Shown: positions 12,282-23,889 of the stretch, in pieces | Position numbering within the stretch: position 1 is the first letter of the stretch | Layout of the letters: every line of letters begins with the position of its first letter | Assembly: GCA_003339415.1 (NCBI GenBank) | Contig: PDHQ01000130.1 | Location: forward strand, 1 to 64,000 | Origin: Ophiocordyceps camponoti-saundersi (nom. inval.) | Lineage: Eukaryota; Ascomycota; Sordariomycetes; Hypocreales; Ophiocordycipitaceae | DNA: 64,000 nt | Direction of reading: 5' to 3' | The notes under the pieces: generated by a model | Told to the model about the DNA's origin: nothing | The model's input: only the letters and a program-made list of their open reading frames with translations | Database searches by the model: none | Made by a program: the position numbers and the translations under genes

Positions 12282-13687
12282 GTTATTTATTATTAATAAT
12301 TAAGTTTAAGTTAATAATATTACTTTTTATACTTTTACCTTATATAATATTAAAGTAAATACTTATTTTTTAATTAGTTATTATTTTATAAAGTAAGTAA
12401 TAAAGCGCTTAAGCGCTAAGCTTATTTTTATTAATTTTATTCTTTTTATTAATTTTTAAAGCTATTAAGCTAGCTTAATTTATAAATACTTAATTATTAT
12501 TTTAATAATTAATAAATAGTATTTTTCTTAAGAAATTTATTAAATAATTAATTATATTTAGGATTTCTTTTTTAGCTTATTTTAAATAGCTAAAAAAAGC
12601 TATTACTTAACTATATAGCTTAGAAATTAATTTAGCTAAGTAACTTACTTACTTTTATTAAATATTTACCCTTAATCTTATTATTAGAAAAGCCTTTATT
12701 TATTAGAAATCTAAATTTAGCTATTTAAGTAAACGCTAAATACCGGAATTATTTTCTTTTTTAAAATAAGTATAAATATTAAGTCTTTTAATATTTATAA
12801 AGGAAAAAAACTTTATATAGCTTATAAAGGAAAAAAACTTTATATAGCTTATAAAGGAAAAAAACTTTATATAGCTTATAAAGGAAAAAAAGCTAGCTTA
12901 AACCTTAACTTAAACTAACTAAAAAACTAATAATATAAATAAAAATATCTTAAATAAATAATTTATTTATTAAGTATAGTAAAACTCTTATTATATATAA
13001 TAATAAAAGATAACTTTACTAATATTTATAGCTTTTATAAAATTAAAAGATAATAATTACTTAATTATAATTATAAAGCTAAGCTTAGCTAGCTATATAT
13101 ATATAAAATAAGAAATCTTATTCCTTTAAGGAGAAAAACTTAAATATATTATTTAAATATATAATATAATTCTTTTAGCTTTTATATATTTTTAAAAATT
13201 ACTTAATAAAAAGAAAACTTATATTTTTATTAATCCTTAACTTAGCTATAATATTATTTTTAAGTTTAAAAAGCTTTTAAACTTTATAAAACCTTTTTTT
13301 ATAAAATATTTATAAAATACTTATTTTTAAAAAGAGAAATTATTAATTAATTACTTAAAATTAAGTTTATTAAGCTAAGTATTAATCCTTATATTACTTT
13401 TATTTTCTTCGCGCTTAAGCTATATTTAATAGCTTAGCACTTTTATATTAATTATTAATAAATAAATAATTATTTAAAAAGTTAAATTCTACTTACTTCT
13501 TTTTTAAAAAGTATAGTATTTAGTTATTAAAAGGTAAAATAGTTTTAAAAATTAATATTATTTAAGTATTTTATTATTTTTATCTTAACTTTAATTTAAA
13601 ATTTCTTATAACTTTTTATATAAAATTTAATATATTTTATTAGCTTTTTTTTATTTAGCTTTAAAGTAAAGCTTATTTAATTTTATA
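12282..13687 (+). mobile_element. Gypsy A, segment 4 (protease to RT)
   Basis: It aligns with about 5170-6545 of element B (end of gag, protease, start of RT). It contains a local 27-bp tandem expansion absent from B (12797-12892). It is interrupted at 13687 by element S3. Confidence 0.85.
12797..12892. repeat. 27-bp tandem repeat in gypsy A
   Basis: About 3.5 units of ATAAAGGAAAAAAACTTTAT plus TATAGCTT in tandem. Element B has a single unit at the matching place (near 5690-5730), so the array arose in this copy after the families split. The units are nearly identical to each other. Confidence 0.85.
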
Positions 13688-14699
13688 GCTTAAATAGTAT
13701 ATATTTTACAAATTCTATACTTATAGCGATATAAATATAAACTTCTTATTTTTATATTATAAGCAGACTCCGCTCCCTTTATTACCTTATAGTAATAGCT
13801 AGCCGCGCTCGAAGTAACTCTAAGAAAAAGGGCGATATTATATAAGTTAATTATAACTGCGAAAATTTTTTACTTAGAATATAACTTTATTTTAAATTAT
13901 AGTAATTTTAAACTTAAAAGTTTATTATATTTATTACCTTATTAAAAACTAAGGTAAATATTAGTAAAATTATTTTAGGAAATACTTTTATTTTTATATA
14001 AATAATTATTAAATAAGTAGTAGAGTTTAAAAAGGTTTAGGGAGGTGCCCCCTTTACTCTAACTTTATTAGTTAGTAATATTATTTTAGCTATTATAGCT
14101 ATAATTTCTTTTCTTTTTTATAGCTTTAAAAAAAATAAAACTCTTTTAATATAAGCTATAATTATAGCTAAAGCGCTAAAGAAAATTATTAAAAAGTAAG
14201 TTTTTAAATAATATAAGTAATAACTTATTATTTTAATTTAATTTTATAGCTACCTCGCTTTAAGTTTAAGGCTATAAGGTAATTATAATAAATATTAATT
14301 ATAAACTTTATAAGTAAAGCTAAGCTTTTATAATAAGGAAATTACTTAATAGCGATATTATAATAATATTTTAAGATATTATTTATAAGCTTTAGTCCGA
14401 TTTAATATAGCTTTATACTGCTTTTAAAAAAAAGTATACTTAATTAATAAAGGTTATACTTTTATTATAAAAAAGGTATTAACGTAGGCCTTATAATAAG
14501 GTAATAAGGAAGCCTTTTAGAAAAAGATTAAATTATTAAATAAAATCTTAATAATATAACTATATATAAAAAAATATTATTTTAAAATTTAGTAAAATTC
14601 CTTAATAACTATTATTAATAATATAATAAATATAAATTTAATTTATAATAAAAATATAATAATATAAGTAGAGATTTTAAATATTAAATTATATATATT
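13688..14699 (+). mobile_element. S3, 5' part (interrupted by S4)
   Basis: The 5' portion of an S element in + orientation, matching the first ~1 kb of S5. The left flank carries the start of a ~12-bp TSD (TTTAATTTTATA at 13676-13687; TTAAATTTTATA at 17439-17450, one mismatch). It encodes the N-terminal half of the ORF1 relic. The other half is at 16559-17438. Confidence 0.8.
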
Positions 14700-16558
14700 T
14701 TAATAATATTTATATACTAATATACCTAATATAGCTTAGAACTATCTTATATATATTTTAAGAGTAGGAAAAACCGGAGAACTTAGAGTAAAACCCTTTT
14801 CTTAAGCGTTACCTTAGTTTAGGGCCGGACTAGGTCCGTACCTAGCACTCTATACTTAAGATAGGTTTAGTAATAATAAGTAACTAAAAAGCTAATATTT
14901 CCTCCGGAGCGGAGTTTACGGTAATAAGAGTACGCGTAATCCGAGTCCGGTATAAAGTTTATATAGCTATTTATTTTCCTAAATATTATTATTACTATAA
15001 ACTAAATCTTTACGCTTAATTATAATATCTTAAATAATCTATTTAATTAAAGCTTTATTAATATAATTAAAAAATATATAAAAGTTTTACTAGCTTATAA
15101 TAAACTTTATAATAGCTAATTTTAAAAAGCGGCCTAATTATTATAGTAAAGCTACAGATAAGTTTAAAGAGAAGGTTAGAGGTAAAGCTATTATATTCGC
15201 TTTTTAGTATTTCCGCCTTAGCTATTATTAGATTCCGGTTAGCGCTAAAAAAAGAGGAGGGGCGGTATATATAGAGTTCTAATTTATAAATCTTTAAGGT
15301 TAGGAAATATAAGTATTTTTCGCCTAATCTTACGCTACTCTTATCTTAAGGTAAAGTTAACTTTACTTAAAATAAATCCCTTAATAAAAAAGGTAATAAT
15401 ATAGTTTTTTTCCGTATATTATAAAATAAGCTAACTTACCCTTTATATATAAAAAGGTAAAATATTAGCTATATTATAGCTTTATTATATAATATTTAGT
15501 AATATATTTAAGCTAGTAATATTTAAAATATTACTAAGGTTAAATTTTTAGCTTATAAGGTTTTATATTAAAAATCTCCGCTTATATTATTATATCTTTA
15601 TTATAAATTTAGTTTATATTTATTACGCTATTAATAATAACTATAAGAGAACTTTATTAAGTTTTTAAATAATATCTTTTTATATATAATTATATTACTA
15701 AAACCTTATTTAAAAATTTAATTTTTTTCTAAAAAGCTTCCTTACCGCTTTATTATAAGGCCCGCGCTAGCACCTTTTTTACGATAAGAGTATAATTTCC
15801 GCTAGTTAAGTATACCTTTTCTCTAAAAGCGGTATAAAGCTACTCTAAATTAGACCGAAGCTTATAAATAATATCTTAGAATATTATTATAATATTACTA
15901 CTAAATAATTTCCTTATTATAAAAGCTTAGCTTTACTTATAAAATTTATAGTTAATACTTATTATAATTACTTTAAGGCTTTAAATTTAAAATAAAATAA
16001 TAATAAAATTAAAGTAAATTATAAGCTAACGTTTATATTACTTAGGAATTTATTTTTTAATAATTTTCTCCGGCGCTTTAGCTATAACTATAGCTTATAT
16101 TAGAAGAGTTCCGCTCCCCTTAAAGCTATAAAAAAGAGAGGAAACCGCGGCTATAATAGCTAAGGAAATATTACTAATTAATAAAGTTAGAGTAAGGGGG
16201 GCGCCTCCCTAAACCCTTTTAAACTCCGCTACTTATTCGATAATTACTTATATAGAGACTAAGGCGTCCTCTAAAATAATCTTACTAATATTTACTTTAG
16301 CTTTTAATAAGGTAAAAAGTATAGTAAATTTTTAAGTTTAAGTTTATTATAATTCGAAGTAGAGCTATATTCTAAGTAAAAAATTTTCGTAGTTACGATT
16401 AACTTATATAGTATTACCCTCCTTTTTAGAGTTACTCTAAGCGTAGCTTAAAGCTATCGTTACGGGGTAACGGAAAAAGCGGAGTCTGCTTATAATATAA
16501 GAATAAAAGGTTTATATCCGCGTTACTATAAGCGCGAAATTTATAAAATATATAAATA
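14700..16558 (-). mobile_element. S4, S element inserted into S3
   Basis: A full-length S copy in the opposite orientation to the S element it interrupts. The TSD AAATTATATATATT (14 bp) is at 14686-14699 and 16559-16572. The AAT-rich 3' tail is at the left. The pair S3/S4 shows the family inserting into its own copies. Confidence 0.85.
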
Positions 16559-17438
16559 AAATTATATATATTAAAAATTTAACTTTAGTAATATTTTAAA
16601 TATTATTAATTTAAATATATTATTAAATATTATATAATAAAGCTATAATATAATAAGTATTTTATCGCTTTATATATAAAAAGTAAACTTACTTATTTTA
16701 TAGCTTATAAGAAAAAACTATATTATTACTTTTTTTATTAAAAGTTTTACTTTAAATAAAGTTAACTTTATTTTAAGATAAGAGTAATATAAGATTAAGC
16801 GAAGGATATATATATTACTTAACCTTAGAGGTTTATAAATTAAAATTTTATATATACCGCCTTTTCTCCCTTTTTAGCGCTAACTAGAAACTAATAATAG
16901 CTAAGGTAAAAATATTAAAAAGCGAATATAATAATACCCCTTTCTTTAACTTTAACTTTATACTTATTTATAGCTTTATTATAATAATCTAGCTATTTTT
17001 TAAAATTAGCTATTATAAAGTTTATTATAAAGTAATAAAATTTTTATATATTCTTAAGCTATATTAATAAAGCTTTAATAAATTAAATTATTAAGGTTAT
17101 TTTAATTAAATATAAAGATTTAGTTTATAATAATAATAATAGCTAAAAAAATAAGTAAGCTATATAAATTTTATATTAAACTTAGTTTACGCGTATTTTT
17201 ATTATTATAATATTTACTTTAAGGGAAATATTAACTTTTAAATTATTAGTTAATACCTAACTTATTAAATATATAAAGTATTAGGTATAGGCGGGGTCTA
17301 ACTTAAAGCTAAGGTAACGCTTAAGAGAAGAGTTTTACTTTTAGTTTTTTAGTTTTTCCCCTTTTTAGAATATATATAAGATAGTTCTAAGCTATATAAA
17401 GTATATTAGCATATAAATTATTATTATTATTATTATTA
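16559..17438 (+). mobile_element. S3, 3' part with (ATT)n tail
   Basis: It continues S3 after S4 and contains the C-terminal part of the ORF1 relic and the 3' end. The element ends in a clear (ATT)n tail at about 17418-17440, which fixes the direction of the family: 5' end = the TATATATTTTAC side, 3' end = the ATT tail. Confidence 0.85.
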
Positions 17439-17670
17439 TTAAATTTTATAATTTTATTAATATTTAATTTTATAATTTTTTTAATTTTTATATAAATATA
17501 TATATTAATAATATATTAATTTACTTAAATAATAAAGAAAAGAAATATTAAAAAAAATATTTAAAAATAATCTAATATTAATATTTAGTAAATTAATAAA
17601 AGGATATTTAGAAAATAAAGTTTAATATTATAAAAATAAATTATTTTAATATATTATTATATATAAGCTA
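17439..17670 (+). mobile_element. Gypsy A, segment 5 (RT catalytic region)
   Basis: It matches about 6528-6752 of element B. The RT catalytic motif YxDD reads Y-I-N-N here (17501-17512), both Asp codons having become AAT. It is interrupted at 17670 by element C; the shared flank TATATAAGCTA appears at 17660-17670 and 23254-23264. Confidence 0.85.
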
Positions 17671-17844
17671 TAAAAGTCCTATACTTCTTAATATTTATAA
17701 AAAGCTAACTTTATTAATATAAAGAAACTTAAGAGGTTTTAAAGTATATATAATATATATACTTAAGGTTATAATTTATATATAGCCCGCGCCTATCCCG
17801 CGCGCGGCGCTAATTAATTATATATACTTATATATACCTTATGC

Positions 17845-17920
17845 TTATTATACGCGTAAACTTAACTAAGCACCTCTTATATAACTTAGCTATTCGGGCG
17901 TAGCCTAAATCCTTTATATA
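17845..17920 (+). repeat. Direct repeat, left copy, in element C
   Basis: It shares TTATTATACGCG, then a nearly identical run through CTTAACTAAGCAC..CTTAGCTATT to CCTTATATA, with 23174-23258. Differences are mostly transitions. It could be short terminal repeats with extra sequence added at the left end. Confidence 0.75.
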
Positions 17921-20899
17921 CCCCGCCGCCTTAGGAAAAAAGTATTTCCGGCCGCGGTATATATATATATAAGGTATAAGTTAAAATACCTCTTATATAG
18001 AAAATTTTTCTTTCTTTTCTTTTCTTTTTCTCCTCGAGCTAGTTATATTATTTTTCTTACTAAGTAATTTTTTCTTTTAAGCTTTACCTTTTATTATTTT
18101 ACTATTATATTCTTATAGTTTTTTTTTCTATTATTATTATTTTTTAAGCTTTTTATATTTATTAAGTTATTATTTTACTATTTTAATATATTATTTAATT
18201 AGCTATAATCGCTAATTTATATAATAAGTAAATATATTATAAAAGGAGATTTAAAAAATTAAAACATCGCTATATTATAAAAAGTAGAATATTTATATAC
18301 TTCTTATATTTAAAACTTTTATAATAGCTATAATATTAACTATTAACGCGGTTATAAGGCGGCTTATAAAGCGTGCGGATAGCGGTAAAAATAATACTTT
18401 TAAGAAAAGTATTTTTTTATTAAGAATATACGCTTATAGCGGGCTATTTATAACTTATAAATAATAGTTAAGGAAAGATAAGCTATTATTTTACTCGCTT
18501 ACCCCCGCGCTAAAAGAGTCCTTAGCTAGCGTACTTAGCTTACGCTAAAGTTTCTTATTTATATTAACTATTTATAAACTATATTAGCTATTACTTATAC
18601 TATACCGCGCTAAGCGATTAATTTTTACGCCCTTTTTACGCTTAAATAATAATAATTTTCCGCGCTTATCCCCGCTACTAATAATATAATCGCTATACTT
18701 ACTTTATATACTTTAACTTATAATATATTTTTAGTAATAATATAATATTAATAATAATAATAATAATAAGGCGCCTTTATCGCTAGCCTTAACTTTTTCG
18801 CTTTATAATATAAAGCGTTTTTTTAATAATAAGAGGAATAATAGTGATAAATTCTTAAATAATAGTAAAATAAGTAAGTTACCTAAATTATAAATTACTA
18901 AGTAAATATTAATATATAAAAGCGTAAAAATAAGGAAAAAAATAATATTTTTCGCTAAATAATTATAGCGCTAACTAATTTATATAATATATTAAGCTTA
19001 CCCGCCACCTTATAATACGCCGCTTTTACTAACTTATATATATCGCTTAGCTTTTAATTATTTAGCGCTTATATATATTACTTATCCTCCTTTTTTATTA
19101 TATATTAATAAAGTAAGTTTATATTAGCGCCCGCGTATAGCGCGCGCGGCCTAGGAGTAAGATAAGTAAAACTCCCGCTATTAATATTATATTAAATATT
19201 CTCTTAGCTTTAAAATACGCCCTCCTTTACCTAAGGATATATTTATTATAAGTTAATATTAGCGTTAAGCTATAGCTAATATTATAATAGTTTCCTAAGT
19301 TAATTAATTATAGTAAAAATTTTTAAAGAAAAGGCGAAGAAAGTAAATATTAGCTTAAAGCTAATATAAGGAGAGAGGAGGAGTAAGTAAATAAGGAATA
19401 AAGGGGAATAAAGGGCAGAAAGGTAATATTTTACTTATATAATAAAAAAAGGAGGTTATTTAAAAAGAATAATTAGTAATAAAAGGCGCTTAAGTAAATA
19501 TATAGTTAAGTTTACTTTAAGCTATTATAAAAATATATATCTTTTTATATAAACTTAAGATAGTTTAATATTATATAATATTTAAAGCTATTAAGTAACT
19601 CTTAAGTTAAAATAATATAATTTTTCTATTTTATAAAAATAAGTTAATAAGGTATTTTACTTTATAAGCGCTAACTTTTAATATTTTTTATAGTAAGGAT
19701 TTCCTTAACTTTATACTTATTAAAAAATAAGTTATTATAAAAAAGATAAAAAAGGGGATTTAGCTAAAAGTTAATAAGTAACTAAAATAGTAAAAGGTTA
19801 CTAATAGCACGTTTAATAAAGTTAATATAAAAAGTAAGGTAAATATTAAGTAATATATTAAAAATAATAGTAAGCGGCGTTAATATAGCTATTACCTTAT
19901 ATTTACTTTTAATATAATTAAGCTTTTAAGATAAATAGTTAAATTAAATATAAATAAGGTTAAGCTATATAAAATCGCTAACTTAAAACTATTCCGTAAG
20001 TTAGTAAGACTTATTTAAGGAGTCTTATTATTATTACTAAGCTTAAGCGATAAAAGCTTATATTAATTTAATATTATTATAAAGGAAATAAGTAAACGCT
20101 ATAGCTTAGCTTTTTAAGGAAAAGATAGGAGCGGACGCTTTTATTAGCTAGTAAAGAAAAGTAATATTAAAGCTATAAAATAAGTAATTAAGACTAATAT
20201 TTATTATAGATAAGTTTTAATTATTTAAAGTAAGCTAGTAAATAAGTAAGTAGCGCGGCTAGTTAAATTATAAGAAGGAGATTATATAATAGAGAATAGC
20301 TTATATTTTTTAATTTATATATTTTATACTTTTATTAATTTAAAAATAATATATTATAGAAAATAGCTTATTAACTTTAATAAGATAGTAAAAGGTAAAT
20401 TAGAAGTAACTTATCTAATTAAAACCGCGATTAGAAATTAACTTATAAGGGAAGCTATAAAACTACTATTAGTATTAAATAAAGCGCTTAGTATATTACT
20501 TAATATTTATAAATATTATAGCTTTAAGCTAAGTATATTTTAATAAGTAATCTATAATAATTATTAAGAAATAAGGCTAGGACTTAAAGGCGGCGGGTAG
20601 CTTAATTATAAAGTTTATAAAAAGGGTTATTTAAAACTATAAAAAAGGAGGTAATAGCTAAAATAATCCTTAATAGCGCTAATAATTAAAGTAGTCTTCG
20701 TAATAGTAATAGTTATAAATAAAATATACTATATTTATAAATATATAATTTTAATAAAACTTATATTAAAGAAATATAAAAGTAATATTCTTATTAAAAT
20801 ATTCCGCTATAAAGGAATCGTAAGTTTATTAGATAAATATAATAATTAAGGGTTTTTACTTAGAAACTTAAAGATAGCCTTAGAGTTATAACTATCTAT

Positions 20900-23195
20900 A
20901 AGTAAAGATAAAATAATTTATAACTTATTTATAAGTACCCGCTTTTAGCGAAAACTTCTAAGCGCTTAACTAAACCGCTTAGTAATATATATAATAAAAG
21001 GAATTAGTATAGAGAGCTTTTAACTAAAAGTCTTATAAGGTCTTATTATAAAAAGGGGCCGGGGTATTTTAAGTAAAATATATAGCTATAAGGAATTAAA
21101 ATAAGGCTAGGCTAGACTAAACTAGCTATAATTTAAAAAAGTAGATAGATATAAGCTATATAATTTAACTAAAGCGCTCCTTTATCCTGCGGCGATCTTA
21201 TTCTTACTAGGAGAGTATATTAAGCCGCGACGCTTACGCGCTAAAATAATACTAAAGGTAAAAGTTAAAAAGGGCAAGTATCTTAGCTTAACGCGCCTAA
21301 TATTTTATTATAGCTTTAAGTATAGTAAAATATTTTAAGGCTTTATAATTTATAAAAATAGAAAATAGCTAAGTAACTTTATATAACTTAGTAAACTATA
21401 TTTTAAGGTAAAAAATAATAATAAGAAGTTTTTTATTATAAATTATATAATTCTATTTTATAAGTAAAAGTTTCTTAGAATAATATATAATAAGCTAAAA
21501 GATATAATTTAAGCTAAACTAAGAAAGATACTTACTAATTACTTTATTAAAATAGTTAGCTTTAATAATAATATTATAATCTAAATCTTACTAAGCGAGG
21601 ATAGGGGTAAAAATAAATATAAACTTAAGCGTATTAAAAGTAAGCTAATATTTATTAGTTTAGTAAAAAAGCGCGCTACGTTTTATAAGCTTAATTAAAG
21701 GTACTATAAGGTTTAAGAAATAAAGTATAAAGTTATAATAAAAGTTAGCGAACTTAAGAAAACTATATATACCTTAGATATAAGTTAGCGCCTCCTATTT
21801 TAAAATTATAAAAACTTTAATAAAATCTAGCTATACTTTTTTACTAATATAAATAATAAATTTTAAATACTTAACTTTATAAATAGTAAAGTTATATTTA
21901 TTAAAGTTAAAAAAAAGCCTAGCTTAATAAAAATATAAGAGTATAATATATACCTTACGCTAATAATAAAAATAAAAACCTCTTAAATAAATAAAGATAT
22001 TATATAAGTATATTATAATAAAGTCTCCTAAGGAGTTATTAAAAGTAATATTAATATAACGCTAAAATATAGCGGGCGTACTTATAAAGCTAAAAAAGTA
22101 AATAAAGTATTTAAATAAACTAAACTAAGTATAGAAAGCTATAAAATATTCCTTACCCTTTATAATATAAAGCTTATAAAAGGTAGTATTAATATTAAGT
22201 TTTATAAACTAGTAAGTATTAGAAAAGCTATAAAGCGTCTTCTTAATAAGCGGGAGGGAATAATAATCTTACTTTATTACTTTATTTAAAGCGTAATAGT
22301 TAATATAAAAGCGCTACTTACCTCTTAGCTTCTTTATAAGAAAAATAAAGGCGGCTATAAATAATAAGCTAGCGCGGATTTATCTTTTATTTATTAAGTT
22401 AGTAATTTATTTCTAAACTTTAAGGAGATATTTATAAAGTATATTATAAAGTAAGCGTTAAGGTAAAAAGGGTAAGGAACTATTACGTTTTTAGTAAAGT
22501 TAAATATAATAATTATAATTATTATAATAAGGGGGCAATATACTTACTTTCTTTTTATTAAAAAAGTTAATAAAATCTAATATTTTAGAAAGTAAAAAAA
22601 GGCCTATAGTTAAGGTAAAGGTTTTAATATATAAAATATAAACGATATTTTATAAGCTAATAGCGAGGAATTAATAACTAATATATTATTAAAATTTATA
22701 GCGGATAAGGGCCGCGAAGATAAAGCTAAGGATAGCTATAATAAAATAAGTAACTTGCTAAAATTTAAAATATAAGATAACTAATCTGCTAATAAAGTAA
22801 ATTATAACTTCCCGCTTACTAAGATATAATAAGATATCGTTACGCGCTATTTAAAATAAGCTAAAAATTAAGTTTTAAATAAAGCTTAGGATTATATATA
22901 TTATTATAAGCAATTACTAGCTATTAATATTAGCTATAAAGTAAATAAAGTAATAAATAGATAAGTATAGCTTAAAGCGTATACGCTACTAGTAGCGTAT
23001 TTATATAATAGTATAAATTACTTATAAGTAAAAGAGGGGAATTTACTTAAGCTAATAGCGCTATATAAAAGATTTACTTATAATAGCGTAATAATTATAG
23101 CTATTATCCGCTTATATAATAATAAAAAAAGTAAAATCTATAAATATAAAAAAAAGGAAGAGAGGCGAGTTTTTTATTATACGCGCGGACTTAAC
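20900..23195 (+). pseudogene. Long coding relic of element C, unknown protein
   Basis: One forward frame can be followed for about 2 kb with interruptions that are almost only TAA and TAG, as expected for a Gln/Trp-containing protein after RIP. It is rich in Lys, Ile, Asn and Leu and contains Lys/Arg patches; part of this richness is due to mutation. I do not recognise a catalytic motif (no DDE-type, YR-type or RT-type signature was clear). It may start well upstream, since 19300-20900 also looks coding in places. It probably encodes the mobility protein of element C, but that is inference. Confidence 0.45.
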
Positions 23196-23253
23196 TAAGC
23201 ACTCTTTACGTAACTTAGCTATTTAAGTATAGCTTAAATCCCTTATATAAGCT
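23174..23253 (+). repeat. Direct repeat, right copy, in element C
   Basis: Partner of 17845-17920. It ends exactly where the gypsy A sequence resumes, so this copy is terminal while the left copy is not. Confidence 0.75.
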
Positions 23254-23889
23254 AAAAAATAAATATAAACTTTTAAAAAATAGAAGTAATTTAAAATTAG
23301 AAATTTAAAAACTTTAATAATTATAAGGTTATTTATTTATTTATAAGATTTTATAATTTTATTTAGTTTTTTTATTATTATATTAATATTAGTATTAAAC
23401 TTTTAAATTATTTTTTTTAAAAAAATATTACTTTTAAACTTCGATTAAAATAAAAAGAAGCTTTTAATAAAATAAAAAAGTTACCTATATAAGCCTTAAT
23501 ATTTACTTTTTCTACTTAAAACTCTTAACTTAATTTAAAACTAATACTTTTTAAAATATTATTATTAATATATTTTAATAATAATAAAATAACTAAATAT
23601 AAAAGCTTATAAGCTTTTTTTAAAAATAATAAACTTAGCTAAAAAAAGTATATTTTATTTAAGATTATAAACTTTTTATTATTATATAAAGCTTTAAATA
23701 TTTTTACTTAAAATTATTTAATTAAAAATAATATATAATTATAAATTATAAAATATTAATTTATTTTATAATAAAAAAATTACTTTTTATTTATTAAGTT
23801 TAATAATTTAATTTTTTTATTTAATTTAATATTTATTTCTTATACTAATTTAGCTAGCTAAAATATAGCTATTAATACCTTTTTATATA
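23254..23889 (+). mobile_element. Gypsy A, segment 6 (RT end to RNase H)
   Basis: It matches about 6742-7385 of element B. The last 16 bases (AATACCTTTTTATATA, 23874-23889) are repeated exactly at 33032-33047 and form the TSD of element D. Confidence 0.85.

Larger units (their letters stand above)
17671..23253 (+). mobile_element. Element C, unclassified 5.6-kb insertion
   Basis: This block splits gypsy A and is flanked by the 11-bp direct repeat TATATAAGCTA, so it moved in as a unit. I see no long LTRs, no convincing terminal inverted repeats and no simple-repeat tail. An ~75-bp direct repeat lies about 175 bp inside the left end and again at the right end (17845-17920, 23174-23253). The right half carries a long coding relic on the + strand. 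It occurs once in the window. It could be a Crypton-like or other DNA transposon, or an odd retroelement; the class is not settled. Confidence 0.6.
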
